From Streptomyces rishiriensis (GTDB lineage Bacteria; Actinomycetota; Actinomycetes; Streptomycetales; Streptomycetaceae), in assembly GCF_003112535.1 (NCBI RefSeq), contig NZ_BEWA01000024.1:1-64000 (forward strand): a DNA stretch of 64,000 bases, given 5' to 3'. The stretch's first letter is position 1; each line of letters starts with the position of its first letter. Positions 16,300 to 25,234 of the stretch are shown one piece after another. The notes under the pieces were generated by a model that made no database searches, was not told the DNA's origin, and saw only the letters and a program-made list of their open reading frames with translations. Position numbers and translations under genes: made by a program.

Positions 16300-16621
16300 G
16301 GGCGACCTCCGCACGGCCCGCGCCGCTCGGCGGACCGGCGGCCCGACAGCGGCGAGGCGCTTCGGCGACCGTCGCCCCCTACGGGCAGCAGGGCACCCTG
16401 AGCCGCCCTGCCGACCAGGGGAAACGGGACCCGAACCCGCCTGTGACCCCAGGGAGGCGGGGCTTCCCCGGCCCCGCCTCCGCCCCACCCTCCCCACCCT
16501 CCCCACCCACCGGGCCTCCTGCCTCCCTCCGACTCCCCGTCCCCACCCGACCCCCCGTCCCCACCCCCACCCCCGCCCACCACCCCACACCCCGGGCGAT
16601 ACGCGTGCGAAGGAGCCCGCG
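16300..16621 (+). other. 322-bp C-rich spacer inside the fru operon
   Basis: This gap between fruK and fruA is long for an operon and is almost pure C/T between about 16470 and 16600 (runs of CCCCACC and CCCCGTCC). A 109-codon open frame crosses it but gives only P/R/S/T sequence, so I do not call it a gene. GGAG at 16612-16615 serves as the fruA ribosome-binding site. The tract could impair transcription or act as a regulated leader; that is inference. Confidence 0.6.
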
Positions 16622-18787
16622 ATGAGCGACATGATCACCGCGGACCTGGTCGATCTCGACCTGTCCGCCTCAACGAAGGAAGCGGCGGCGCGATCCCTCG
16701 CCGAGCGCATGGCGGCCCTGGGCCGGGTGACCGACCTGGAGGGCTTCCTCGCCGACGTGGCCGCCCGCGAGGCGCAGATGCCCACCGGACTCGACGGCGG
16801 CATCGGCATCCCGCACTGCCGGAGCGCCCATGTCACCGAGCCGACGCTCGCCTTCGGGCGCAGCGCCGCCGGCATCGACTTCGGCGCGGCGGACGGCCCG
16901 GCCGACCTGGTCTTCCTCATCGCCGCCCCCGCCGGAGCGGACGACGCCCATCTGACGATCCTGTCGTCGCTGGCCCGTCAGTTGATGAACGCCGACTTCA
17001 CCGACGCGCTCCGGTCGGCCGGCGACCCGGCCACGGCGGCCGCACTGATCCGCGGCGACGAGCCCCCCGCCCCGGAGAGCCCCGCCCCCGAGAGCCCCGC
17101 TTCCGAGACCCCGTCCACCGGGGCCGAGGGCGATTCCGCAAGCCCCGGTCCTGCCGGAGCCGGTTCCGCAGGCTCCGGTTCCGCGGGCTCAGACTCCGAA
17201 GACTCCGTGTCGGCGTCGGCGGCGGCCTCCGCCGACGCCGACACGGCCCCCGCCTCCGCTCCCGAGACCGCGCGCCCCTTCCGGATCGTGGCCGTCACCT
17301 CCTGTCCGACCGGCATCGCGCACACCTACATGGCGGCCGAGTCCCTGGAGAAGGCGGGCCGCGAGGCGGGCGTCGAACTGGTCGTCGAGACGCAGGGGTC
17401 GGCCGGCTTCACCCGGCTCGACCCGGCCGTCGTCGCCGCCGCGGACGGCGTGATCTTCGCCCACGACGTCCCCGTCCGCGACAAGGACCGCTTCGCCGGC
17501 AAGCCCACCGTGGACGTCGGCGTGAAGGCGGGCATCAACCGGCCCGCCGAGCTGATCGGCGAGGTGCGCGGGAAGGCGGAGCGCGGCGAGGTGACCTCGG
17601 GCTCCCCCTCGGGCGCGGGCACGCCGGTCGAGCGCGCCGGCGAGTCCGGCGAGGGCTACGGCACCAAGCTGCGCAAGTGGCTGATGTCCGGCGTGAGTTA
17701 CATGGTCCCGTTCGTCGCGGCGGGCGGTCTGCTGATCGCCCTCGGCTTCGCGATCGGCGGATACGAGATCAAGTCCGCGCCCTCGGTCATGGACCACTTC
17801 GTGTGGACCCAGACGGACAGCTGGGCCGCCCTGCTGTTCCAGATCGGCGCCGTGGCGTTCGGCTTCCTCGTCCCGGTCCTCGCGGGGTACATCGCCTACG
17901 GCATGGCGGACCGGCCGGGCCTGGTCCCCGGCTTCGTGGGCGGCATGATCGCGTCCACCATCAACGCGGGCTTCCTCGGCGGTCTGGTCGCCGGTCTGCT
18001 CGCCGGTGGCGTGGTGATGGCCATCCAGAAGGTGCGGATCCCTGCGCCGGTGCGCGGCATCATGCCGGTGGTGGTGATCCCGCTGATCTCCTCGGCGATC
18101 GTCGGCTTCCTGATGTTCGTGGTGGTCGGCAAGCCCATCGCCTCCGCCCAGAAGGGCATGACCGACTGGCTGAACGGCCTCTCCGGGTCCAACGCCGTCC
18201 TGCTCGGCGCCCTGCTCGGCCTGATGATGTGCTTCGACCTCGGCGGCCCCGTCAACAAGGTCGCGTACACCTTCGCCACGGCCGGCATCGCGGTCTCCAA
18301 CCCGGGCGACTCCGCCATGAAGATCATGGCCGCGGTCATGGCGGCCGGCATGGTCCCGCCGCTCGCGATGGCGCTGGCCACCACGGTCCGCGGCAAGCTC
18401 TTCACGCCGACCGAGCGTGAGAACGGCAAGGCCGCCTGGGTGCTGGGCGCGTCCTTCATCTCCGAGGGTGCGATCCCGTTCGCCGCGGCCGACCCGCTGC
18501 GCGTGATCCCCGCCTCGATGGCGGGCGGCGCGGTCACCGGCGCGCTGTCGATGACCTTCGGCGCCACGCTGCGCGCCCCGCACGGCGGCATCTTCGTGGT
18601 CCCGCTGATCGGAAACCCGTTCCTGTACCTGGTCGCCGTCGCGGCGGGCGTGTGCGTGACGACGGCCCTGGTCGTCGTCCTCAAGGGCATGCGCAAGCCC
18701 GCCCCCGGCACCGTGCGGCCCGGGTCGGCGGAAGGCGCGACCGGGACCACGAGCGCGCAGGAGACGAAGCAGCCGGTCGCCGCCTAG
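16622..18787 (+). CDS. fruA: Fructose-specific PTS enzyme EIIABC
   Basis: A 721-aa membrane permease that imports fructose and phosphorylates it to fructose 1-phosphate. Domain order is EIIA (residues 1-145, phospho-accepting His65 in GIGIPHCRSAHV), then an Ala/Ser/Pro/Glu-rich linker (about 146-215). EIIB follows (about 218-320, phospho-Cys228 in AVTSCPTGIAHTYMAAE), and EIIC (about 350-700) has multiple membrane segments and PHGGIFVVPLIGNP. Such single-chain IIABC enzymes are the norm in Streptomyces. The general PTS proteins HPr and EI are encoded elsewhere. The linker DNA is highly repetitive (CCCGAGAGCCCC, GGTTCCGCGGGCTC). Confidence 0.95.
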   Translation: MSDMITADLVDLDLSASTKEAAARSLAERMAALGRVTDLEGFLADVAAREAQMPTGLDGGIGIPHCRSAHVTEPTLAFGRSAAGIDFGAADGPADLVFLIAAPAGADDAHLTILSSLARQLMNADFTDALRSAGDPATAAALIRGDEPPAPESPAPESPASETPSTGAEGDSASPGPAGAGSAGSGSAGSDSEDSVSASAAASADADTAPASAPETARPFRIVAVTSCPTGIAHTYMAAESLEKAGREAGVELVVETQGSAGFTRLDPAVVAAADGVIFAHDVPVRDKDRFAGKPTVDVGVKAGINRPAELIGEVRGKAERGEVTSGSPSGAGTPVERAGESGEGYGTKLRKWLMSGVSYMVPFVAAGGLLIALGFAIGGYEIKSAPSVMDHFVWTQTDSWAALLFQIGAVAFGFLVPVLAGYIAYGMADRPGLVPGFVGGMIASTINAGFLGGLVAGLLAGGVVMAIQKVRIPAPVRGIMPVVVIPLISSAIVGFLMFVVVGKPIASAQKGMTDWLNGLSGSNAVLLGALLGLMMCFDLGGPVNKVAYTFATAGIAVSNPGDSAMKIMAAVMAAGMVPPLAMALATTVRGKLFTPTERENGKAAWVLGASFISEGAIPFAAADPLRVIPASMAGGAVTGALSMTFGATLRAPHGGIFVVPLIGNPFLYLVAVAAGVCVTTALVVVLKGMRKPAPGTVRPGSAEGATGTTSAQETKQPVAA

Positions 18788-18856
18788 CCACCCCGCCGAC
18801 CGTTCGCCTCGCCACCACCCCCCTCGTCCACCACCCGCTCGTCCACCACCCACCTC

Positions 18857-18952
18857 GCCGCCCGGTCGCCTCGCCGCCCGGTCGCCTCGCCGCCCGGTCG
18901 CCTCGCCGCCCACCCACCTCGCCGCCCGGTCGCCTGGCCGCCCGGTCGCCTC
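18857..18952. repeat. Six 16-bp tandem repeats after fruA
   Basis: GCCGCCCGGTCGCCTC occurs in six consecutive 16-bp units. Three adjacent copies are identical, and one (18905-18920) is changed to GCCGCCCACCCACCTC. Related CGTCCACCACCC units precede the array. The 467-bp gap 18788-19254 contains no supported gene. Confidence 0.9.
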
Positions 18953-19212
18953 GCGCCTGGGCGGCTGAGCGGCCGGGCGGCTTGCCCGCGTGCTCGCCTG
19001 CCTGCCCGTCTGCTTGCCCGTCAGTGCCGTCTTCCTGGCCGTGCCGACTGCCCGCCCGCCGATGCCGCTTGCCCGCCTGTACCGGCCTCCGGCCCCCCCC
19101 CACCCGCCTGAGCCGGCTGCCCGGCTGTGCCGCCGGGGCCGGCCGGGTCGGCTGTGCAGCGCGGCTCGTTGGGCATATCGGCCGATCTGCGTGGCCTGCG
19201 AGATACATCACG

Positions 19213-19234
19213 GTCCGGGGTCAAAGTCCCGGAC
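19213..19234. promoter_or_regulatory. Perfect 7-bp stem-loop upstream of a small membrane protein
   Basis: GTCCGGG and CCCGGAC flank GTCAAAGT. It ends 20 bp before the ATG at 19255, so it is better placed as an operator or leader hairpin of that gene than as the fruA terminator 425 bp upstream. AGATACATCA just before it is a possible AT-rich promoter element. Confidence 0.4.
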
Positions 19235-19254
19235 TGTGGTGTGTACTGGGCGGT

Positions 19255-19548
19255 ATGCCCGTGCATCTCACGCCCGCCCAGCTGACGGCTCTGACCGTTC
19301 TCGCCGTGGCGTCCGTCGCCTGGCTGCTCGTCCTGACCCGGGTCCTGCGCCGTATGCGCGCCCGCGCCGAGGCTCACGCGGCGCTCCACGCGTTTCCCGT
19401 CCGCCCCGCGATGCCGACGCTCCCCGCGCTTCCCGCGCTCCCGCGCCAGCAGCAGGCGGCCGGTCCCCGCCGGGAGACCGTCGAGCTGACCACGGCGGAG
19501 GAGGACGCTTTCGCGGGCCTGGTGCGCCGACTCGGCGACGGCCGCTGA
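19255..19548 (+). CDS. Small single-span membrane protein, unknown function
   Basis: A 97-aa protein with one hydrophobic segment near the N-terminus (LTALTVLAVASVAWLLVLT, about residues 9-27). A basic cytoplasmic stretch (RVLRRMRARAEA) comes next, then a Pro/Ala/Leu-rich linker (PTLPALPALPRQQQ). The C-terminus ends in TAEEDAFAGLVRRLGDG, which looks conserved because of its amphipathic character. Codon usage fits a real gene. I recognise no family. It stands alone between the fru operon and a convergent hypothetical gene. Confidence 0.6.
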   Translation: MPVHLTPAQLTALTVLAVASVAWLLVLTRVLRRMRARAEAHAALHAFPVRPAMPTLPALPALPRQQQAAGPRRETVELTTAEEDAFAGLVRRLGDGR

Positions 19549-19662
19549 TCCCGGCGGCTGACCCCGGCGCCGAGGCCGCCCACCCGGTGCCGGTCCAGGC
19601 CGCCTACCCCGGTGCCGGTCCAGGCCGCCGACCCCGGCCGCCGATCGGGCGGCGCACGCGGC

Positions 19663-20409
19663 TCAGGAGACCTGTGCCGCCCGGCGCTCCATCGCGTCCC
19701 GGGCCGCGGCCTCGGACGCGTACACCTCGCACATGTGCCGCCCGTCGGGCGTCGCCGTGTGCTCGACCTCCCACAGGGACACCTCCCGGCCGTCGCGCAG
19801 CAGGAACGCGTGCTCGTAGAGCGAGTAGCCCAGGCCGATCCGGCCCGCACGGCAGGGACGTCCGAAGGCCTGCGTGATCTGGTGCGCGAACGCGGACCTC
19901 AGCAGCGCCGTCGTGTCCGCGTCCGGCCGGTCGGGGTTCTCCGCGCGGCGCAGCAGCCGGCGCGCGTGGTCCGCCGAGTCGTCCGGCACGTACACATGGC
20001 GGGGCGCCGGGACCGGCGAGAGCTGCACCAGCACGGGCAGTTCGAAGTCCGGCGCCTCGGACGGCAGCGGCAGCCGGGCCGTAGCGGCGCGCAGCTCCTC
20101 CTCGTCCACGTACACCTCGTGCTGGGGCTCGCTGCCCGGCGCGGTGTTGTGCACCAGCTCCCACAGCGTGAGCGCGCAGCCGTCGGCCAGCAGCCAGGTG
20201 TGTCGGTAGGTCTCCCGGTGCAGGCCCGCGCTGTGGTGCGCGGAGTGCAGGGAGCTGTCGTGGGCCAGCGCGCAGTCGAGCCGCCGCAGGGCCTCGTCGG
20301 GCAGCTCGAACGAGTTCAGGGCGCGACCGAGCAGTCGCGCGAGGTGCTCCTCCGGAGACTCGGGCGACTCGGCTGGTTCGTACGCTGTCGTCTCGTACGG
20401 AACGCTCAA
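19663..20409 (-). CDS. Streptomyces-type conserved hypothetical (DUF6227-like)
   Basis: A 248-aa soluble protein with no signal peptide or membrane segment. It has an internal twofold pattern. HLARLLGRALNSFELPDEAL, ETYRHTWLLADGCALTLWEL and EVYVDEEEL in the first half are echoed by ALLRSAFAHQITQAFG, YEHAFLLRDGREVSLWEVEH and CEVYASEAAA in the second. This suggests a duplicated alpha/beta module. I recall similar Streptomyces proteins labelled DUF6227 but cannot confirm it. The isolated position gives no functional clue. Confidence 0.75.
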   Translation of the reverse strand: MSVPYETTAYEPAESPESPEEHLARLLGRALNSFELPDEALRRLDCALAHDSSLHSAHHSAGLHRETYRHTWLLADGCALTLWELVHNTAPGSEPQHEVYVDEEELRAATARLPLPSEAPDFELPVLVQLSPVPAPRHVYVPDDSADHARRLLRRAENPDRPDADTTALLRSAFAHQITQAFGRPCRAGRIGLGYSLYEHAFLLRDGREVSLWEVEHTATPDGRHMCEVYASEAAARDAMERRAAQVS

Positions 20410-20460
20410 GGTTTCTCCCGGCGTTGCTGCATGTCACCTTGTGGGTGCATACCGTAGCCC

Positions 20461-20490
20461 CTCGGTCGGACATCGTGTCCACGAACCGAG
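20461..20490 (-). terminator. Interrupted stem-loop between two minus-strand genes
   Basis: CTCGGT and GGAC pair with GTCC and ACCGAG across a short loop (20461-20490). It lies downstream of the L,D-transpeptidase and 52 bp upstream of the DUF6227-like start, so it could end the first transcript or lie in the leader of the second. Confidence 0.45.
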
Positions 20491-20680
20491 AAAACGTACG
20501 TCGGAGAAAACGCCGGGGCCGCGCGGATGGTTCCCGCACGGCCCGACATGCGCTCAGAAACCGCCGGTCAGACGGCACTTCCCGCGCTCACGGCGCTCCT
20601 GGTGCGCCCGATGCGCGGGGCGCTCCCGTTGCGTGCGCGGCTCCCGTTGCCCGTGGTGAACGGGGTGCTCGCGGCGGCGG

Positions 20681-21910
20681 TCACGCGCCGCCTCCGGCGG
20701 TCCACTCCGCCCACGACATGTTCCAGCCGTTGAGTCCGTTGTCCGGGGCCACCGTCTTGTCGGGGGAGTTCTTGACGATCACCACGTCGCCGATCAGCGA
20801 GTTGTCGTAGAACCACTTGGCAGGCGTGTCGCCCTGCGCGCCCTGGACGTCGGCGAGTCCCACGCAGCCGTGGCTGGTGCCGGTGCGGCCGAAGGGCGGG
20901 TTGCCCTTGTTGTACCAGTAGTTGCCGTGGAGGAAGGTGCCGGACGTGGTCAGGCGCATCGCGTGCGGCACGTCCGGGATGTCGTACTCGGCGCCCAGGT
21001 TGACCGTCCGGCTGTTCATGCGCGTCTGTGTGAACTTCTCGGAGATCACCATCTGGCCGTTGTAGGTGGTGTGCTCGGGGTCGCCCGTGGAGATCGGGGT
21101 GGTCTTCAGGGTCTGCCCGTCCCGCACCACCGTCATGGTCTGCGTGTTCGCGTCGACCGTGGAGACCTGCGAGCGCCCGATGGTGAAGTCGACCGTCTTC
21201 CTCTGCACCCCGTAGACGCCGTTCGCGCCCTCGACCCCGTCCAGGTCGATCTTCATCGTGACCTTGGAGCCGGCCTTCCAGTACTCCTGGGGCCGGAAGT
21301 CGAGCCGCTGCGCGCCGAACCAGTGGCCGACCACCTGCTGGCCGCTGCTGGAGGTGACGGTGATGTGCGACTGCACGGCCTTCTTGTCGGCGATGGTCTT
21401 GTCGAAGGTGAACGACACCGGCATGCCGACGCCGACCGTCGTGCCGTTGTCCGGCGTGTACGTGCCGATGAAGCTGTTCGACGAGGAGACCGTCGTGAAG
21501 ATCGCGTTGGCGGCCGCGGTCTTGCCGTCCGCGTCCTTCGCGGTCGCCGATATCTGGTACTTGGTGCCGCGCTCCAGCTGCTCCTTCGGCTTCCAGCTGC
21601 TGCCGTCGGCCGACAGGGCGCCCTCGACGGCCTGCCCCGACCCGGACACCGTCATCTTCACCTCGGCGAGCCTGCCGTCGCTCACCTTCACACCGGTCTG
21701 GTTGATCGACGCGCCCGTCGAGCCGTCCTTCGCCGAGATGACGATCTTGGCGGTGGACGTCTTCACGCCGCTCCCGTCGCTCTTGCCGCCCTTGGCGTCG
21801 CCGCCCTCGGCGTTGGCACTGCCCCCGCAGGCGGTCAGGGTCAGGGCGCCGACCACCAGGACGGCACATGCTCCTACCGCGCGCCGCACTGTCTTGTCCG
21901 CCGTCGTCAC
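20681..21910 (-). CDS. Lipoprotein L,D-transpeptidase (YkuD domain with Ig-like domains)
   Basis: A 409-aa envelope enzyme that makes 3-3 cross-links in peptidoglycan. The N-terminal signal ends in the lipobox LTAC with lipidated Cys28, so it is anchored to the outer face of the membrane. Two Ig-like domains follow (about residues 50-150 and 150-260). The C-terminal YkuD domain carries HGNYW and TSHGCVGL, with catalytic Cys349; mycobacterial LdtMt2 has the same architecture. The usual SHGCVRL motif has Gly in place of Arg here. The C-terminal tail is Trp-rich (NGWNMSWAEWTAG), as in Ldt CTDs. Confidence 0.93.
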   Translation of the reverse strand: MTTADKTVRRAVGACAVLVVGALTLTACGGSANAEGGDAKGGKSDGSGVKTSTAKIVISAKDGSTGASINQTGVKVSDGRLAEVKMTVSGSGQAVEGALSADGSSWKPKEQLERGTKYQISATAKDADGKTAAANAIFTTVSSSNSFIGTYTPDNGTTVGVGMPVSFTFDKTIADKKAVQSHITVTSSSGQQVVGHWFGAQRLDFRPQEYWKAGSKVTMKIDLDGVEGANGVYGVQRKTVDFTIGRSQVSTVDANTQTMTVVRDGQTLKTTPISTGDPEHTTYNGQMVISEKFTQTRMNSRTVNLGAEYDIPDVPHAMRLTTSGTFLHGNYWYNKGNPPFGRTGTSHGCVGLADVQGAQGDTPAKWFYDNSLIGDVVIVKNSPDKTVAPDNGLNGWNMSWAEWTAGGGA

Positions 21911-22238
21911 GGGCTGCTCCGGTTTCGTGTGAGGTGAGTGATCCGCTCCAGTACGTGGAGGAGGAGGGCCACGGCGACCGCCGGGGTTCCCCCGCGGGCG
22001 CCGTTGGCACGACCACGTGACAGAACCGGGACAATGACCCGCCCGGCCCGGCCCCGAGCCACCCGATCACCCGCCCACCTGCGCCTACCGCCGGATCGGC
22101 GACGCACCCGACGCCCTCCCCGCCGACGCCGTCCGTGCCGGGGATCCGCTCCCCGCCGACGTCCGTCTCGGACGGGCCCCTTCCCCGCGGACGTCGGCCT
22201 CCGTCAGGCCCGTTTCCCGCTGACGTCCGTCCCCATAG
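21911..22238. other. 328-bp gap with imperfect about 32-bp repeats
   Basis: The right part (22116-22229) holds four degenerate copies of a roughly 32-bp unit built around CCCCGCCGACGTCCGTC. No gene is supported. The promoter of the L,D-transpeptidase must lie in the left part. Confidence 0.6.
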
Positions 22239-23267
22239 TCAGCCGGTGCCGTACAGCTCCTCGTACGACGGCCAGGCGCCGCCCGCGCCGTTCACGGGGT
22301 CGGCGGCGCGCACGGCTCGGACGATCGCGCGGGTCACCATGTCCGCGCCCGCCGCCAGGACGTCGTTCAGGGCGAGCGGGTTGCCGTGGGCGAGTTCCCG
22401 CGCGCCCGTCGCCAGCGAGAAGACGGTGTCTCCGTCGTTCAGCATGTGCACCGGACGCACGGCGCGTGCGATCCCGTCATGCGCCGTGCCCGCCAGCTTC
22501 TGCGCCTGGGCCTTGGACAGGCCCGCGTCGGTGGCGACCACCGCGAGAGTGGTGTTCAGCGGCGGGGGCGCGTTCCTCGCCGCGCTCTCGGCGAGCCGCC
22601 GACGCGCGGACTCGTGCACCTGGGGATCCGGATACGTCACGCGCCCCTGGAACAACTCCCCGTACAATGCCCCCGTCTCCGGGTCCAGCACCGATCCCAC
22701 GGCGTTCGCCACCACCAGCGCGGCCACGGTGATCCCCGAGCCGAGGACGACGGACGCGGTGCCCACACCGCCCTTCAGCGGCCCGACCACCGCGCCCGTC
22801 CCGGCACCGACGCACCCCTGCGGCACCCGCGCCCCGGGCTCGCTCGCCGCGGCCGCCGCAACGGCCGCCAGACCGGTGGCCGCGTCCGGACGGGCCCGGA
22901 AGTCGCCGCCGCGGCCCAGATCGAAGACGCAGGCGGCCGGCACCACCGGCACGACGTGCGCCGGGGCCGGGCCGACGCGGACCCCGCGTCCTCGTTCCTC
23001 CAGCCAGGCCATCACCCCGGACGCGGCGTCGAGTCCGTACGCGCTGCCGCCCGTCAGCACGATCGCCTCGACCTTCTGCACCAGGTTGCGCGGATCGAGG
23101 GCGTCGGTCTCCTTGGTGCCGGGACCGCCGCCGCGCACGTCCACCGCGGCCACGGCGCCCCCCTCGGGCGCGAGGACGACCGTGGCGCCGGTGAGCCACC
23201 CGTCGCCGGTCCGCGTCGCGTGGCCCACCCGCACTCCGGCTACGTCCGTCAGAGCGTCAACTGTCAT
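22239..23267 (-). CDS. P1-family (DmpA/NylC-like) autoprocessing peptidase
   Basis: A 342-aa Ntn-type hydrolase of peptidase family P1. The N-terminal DVAGVRVGHATR and GGGPGTKETDALDPRNLVQK match the family, as does LTGGSAYGLDAASGVMAWL. Autocleavage is expected at Asn238-Thr239 in LNTTLAVVATDA, freeing Thr239 as nucleophile. This is the Asn-Thr junction seen in NylC-type enzymes rather than the Gly-Ser of DmpA. Members hydrolyse N-terminal amino acids from small peptides, beta-aminopeptides or cyclic amides; the natural substrate is unknown. There is no signal peptide. The ATG at 23267 is chosen as the family N-terminus; the frame remains open far upstream without coding character. Confidence 0.88.
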   Translation of the reverse strand: MTVDALTDVAGVRVGHATRTGDGWLTGATVVLAPEGGAVAAVDVRGGGPGTKETDALDPRNLVQKVEAIVLTGGSAYGLDAASGVMAWLEERGRGVRVGPAPAHVVPVVPAACVFDLGRGGDFRARPDAATGLAAVAAAAASEPGARVPQGCVGAGTGAVVGPLKGGVGTASVVLGSGITVAALVVANAVGSVLDPETGALYGELFQGRVTYPDPQVHESARRRLAESAARNAPPPLNTTLAVVATDAGLSKAQAQKLAGTAHDGIARAVRPVHMLNDGDTVFSLATGARELAHGNPLALNDVLAAGADMVTRAIVRAVRAADPVNGAGGAWPSYEELYGTG

Positions 23268-23320
23268 GGCAGCCAGTCTCACCCGGCTCGCACCGCAAAC
23301 GTGGGCGGAGTCCGGTCGCG

Positions 23321-24763
23321 TCACACGGCGGAAGGCGAACCCTGCGCCGAGCCTTCTCCGGAGTCCGTCGATTTCTGCGGATTCATCGGATTCGGCGGAT
23401 TCGGCGGATTCGGCGGCTTCCGTGAGCCCGAGCGGTTTCCCGGGTCCGCGTGGTTTCCCGAGTCCCGTGAGCCCCGCGAATCGGCACGTGAGTCGTCCCG
23501 TGAGTCGTCCCGTGAGTCGTCCCGTGAATCGTGCTGTGAGTCCCGCGCGAGCATGCGGGCCGTCAGGGTCGAACCGGTGGCCACCGCCAGCGCCGACACC
23601 AGACCGGCCGCGAGGACCGCCCGGTCGCCCAGGAAGGTGCAGCAGATCACCAGCAGCGCGGTGACGGGCAGCACCGACTGCTGCGCCAGGCCCACCTTGA
23701 AGTGGCGTGAGTGCAGCACCCAGACGGTCAGCAGATACAGCGCCGTCGGCAGGGTGACGGCGGCCGACGCGGCGAGCGTCGAGAGGTGGGCCTCCCCGAC
23801 GGCCTGCTCGACCGCCACCTCCAGGCCCGCTCCGATCGCCGCGGCCGAGGCGAAGACGGCGTAGTGCCCGTAGCCCCACAGGAAGGCCTGCCTGCTGGAG
23901 CGCAGGTGACCGTGGATGGGGACCACGAAGTAGATCCACCAGGCGGCGAAGACGATCAACAGGCCGCCGACCGCGATCGGCAGCAGCTCGCCCAGCGCGT
24001 CGTTCTCGTCGATGCCGGTCTTCACCGCGACCGTGGCCGCCGCGATCGTCTCGCCGAGCACGATGATCGTGAACAGCCCGTAGCGCTCCGCGATGTGGTG
24101 CGGGTGCCAGGAGGTCGGGTGGTCCCGCTCGGCGTACAGCGGCACGCACATCTCCAGCGGCGCCATCACGAGGAACAGCCAGGCCCGGCCGCCCTCGGGC
24201 AGGATCACCAGCCCCAGCCAGCCCACCTGGCAGAGCAGCATGCCGCCTGCGTAGCGCAGCGCCGTCCTGCGCTCCCGGCCCTCGGTCGAGAAGGCCACGC
24301 GCAGCCACTGCGAGGACATGGCCACCCGCATGATGACGTAGCCCAGCCAGAGGGCCAGGAACTCGTGCTCCTCGAAGGCCCGGGACACCCCGGCGGCGAG
24401 CACCAGGACTCCCGCGATCTGGACCAGCGTGACGACCCGGTAGAGGGCGTCGTCGTTGTCGTACGCCGAGGCGAACCAGGTGAAGTTCATCCAGGCCCAC
24501 CAGATGGCGAAGAAGACCATCGCGTAGTTCAGGATTCCCTCGCCCGCGTGGGACTCCGCCACCGCGTGCACCAGTTGGACGCCCGCCTGGGCGATGGCCA
24601 CGACGAAGCACAGATCGAAGAAGAGCTCGAGCGGCGAGGCGACCCGGTGAGCCTCGCCCCGCCCGCGGGCGGTCAGCTTGCGCAGCGGGTGTCTGCGAGC
24701 GGGGACGGGCGGCGGGGAGGGATCGCCGGAGGGAGGAGCCGGCGGGGGCGTACTGGACGTCAT
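23321..24763 (-). CDS. LtrA family membrane protein (low temperature requirement A)
   Basis: A 480-aa protein with about ten membrane segments. The family signature is visible: VASPLELFFDLCFVVAIAQA near the start, then WWAWMNFTWFASAYDNDDAL and HIAERYGLFTIIVLGETIAA. The biochemical role of LtrA proteins is unknown; the name derives from a Listeria cold-growth mutant. The C-terminal 70 residues are low-complexity: four DSRDDSR-type repeats from 12-bp DNA units (23487-23534), then PPNPPNPPNPMNP from 9-bp units (about 23376-23420). Homologues I recall usually lack this tail. The ATG at 24763 gives the expected N-terminus. Confidence 0.88.
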   Translation of the reverse strand: MTSSTPPPAPPSGDPSPPPVPARRHPLRKLTARGRGEAHRVASPLELFFDLCFVVAIAQAGVQLVHAVAESHAGEGILNYAMVFFAIWWAWMNFTWFASAYDNDDALYRVVTLVQIAGVLVLAAGVSRAFEEHEFLALWLGYVIMRVAMSSQWLRVAFSTEGRERRTALRYAGGMLLCQVGWLGLVILPEGGRAWLFLVMAPLEMCVPLYAERDHPTSWHPHHIAERYGLFTIIVLGETIAAATVAVKTGIDENDALGELLPIAVGGLLIVFAAWWIYFVVPIHGHLRSSRQAFLWGYGHYAVFASAAAIGAGLEVAVEQAVGEAHLSTLAASAAVTLPTALYLLTVWVLHSRHFKVGLAQQSVLPVTALLVICCTFLGDRAVLAAGLVSALAVATGSTLTARMLARDSQHDSRDDSRDDSRDDSRADSRGSRDSGNHADPGNRSGSRKPPNPPNPPNPMNPQKSTDSGEGSAQGSPSAV

Positions 24764-24999
24764 GGGTCCCAGCACAGCAGATATCCGCCGCAAAATCCTG
24801 TGCGGAATCCGCAGGCCCGCGCGGCGGCCGGCGGAGTTCGCGCCCCGGTTCGCCGGGTTCGTGAGGGCACCGGTGAGGACTCCGGGTCGGCTCGTGGAGC
24901 CGGACGCGGCGCCTACGCCGGGCGGCGCGGTCCTCCCACGGGCGCGGACCCGGAGGCCGGCCCCGGCCAGGCGGGCGGCCCGGGCCGTACCCTGGACGC

Positions 25000-25182
25000 A
25001 TGAGCACCCCAGCCGCCCCCGAGCCCCGTGACCCGAAGGCCGCGCTGATCTTCGACGACCCGCTGGACCGCCAGTCGTCGGACGACACCGACCGCGGTTG
25101 GGGCGAGCGGCCGGCGGCCGGCGGCGACAGCGCCGCCGACCTGAAGCGCTTCCTCGACGAGAAGCCGCCCCACCACATCTGA
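25000..25182 (+). CDS. 60-aa conserved small protein, unknown function
   Basis: A small acidic, soluble protein: PKAALIFDDPLDRQSSDDTD in the middle and ADLKRFLDEKPPHHI at the end. The GC pattern by codon position and the clean ATG support a real gene. I have a sense that similar short proteins occur beside LtrA and MscL in Streptomyces but recognise no function. It is oriented opposite to both neighbours. Confidence 0.6.
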   Translation: MSTPAAPEPRDPKAALIFDDPLDRQSSDDTDRGWGERPAAGGDSAADLKRFLDEKPPHHI

Positions 25183-25234
25183 ACCCGGGTGCGGACTCGG
25201 ATCCGACTCCGGCGGGCCCGACGGAACCGCGGCT

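Noticed and set aside
16296..16625. 109-codon frame between fruK and fruA
   Set aside because: Pro/Arg/Ser/Thr only, no domain, overlaps the fruA start; the spacer is a C-rich tract.
1715..18952. Repeat arrays as possible CRISPRs
   Set aside because: The repeats are contiguous with no unique spacers, and no cas genes occur in the window.
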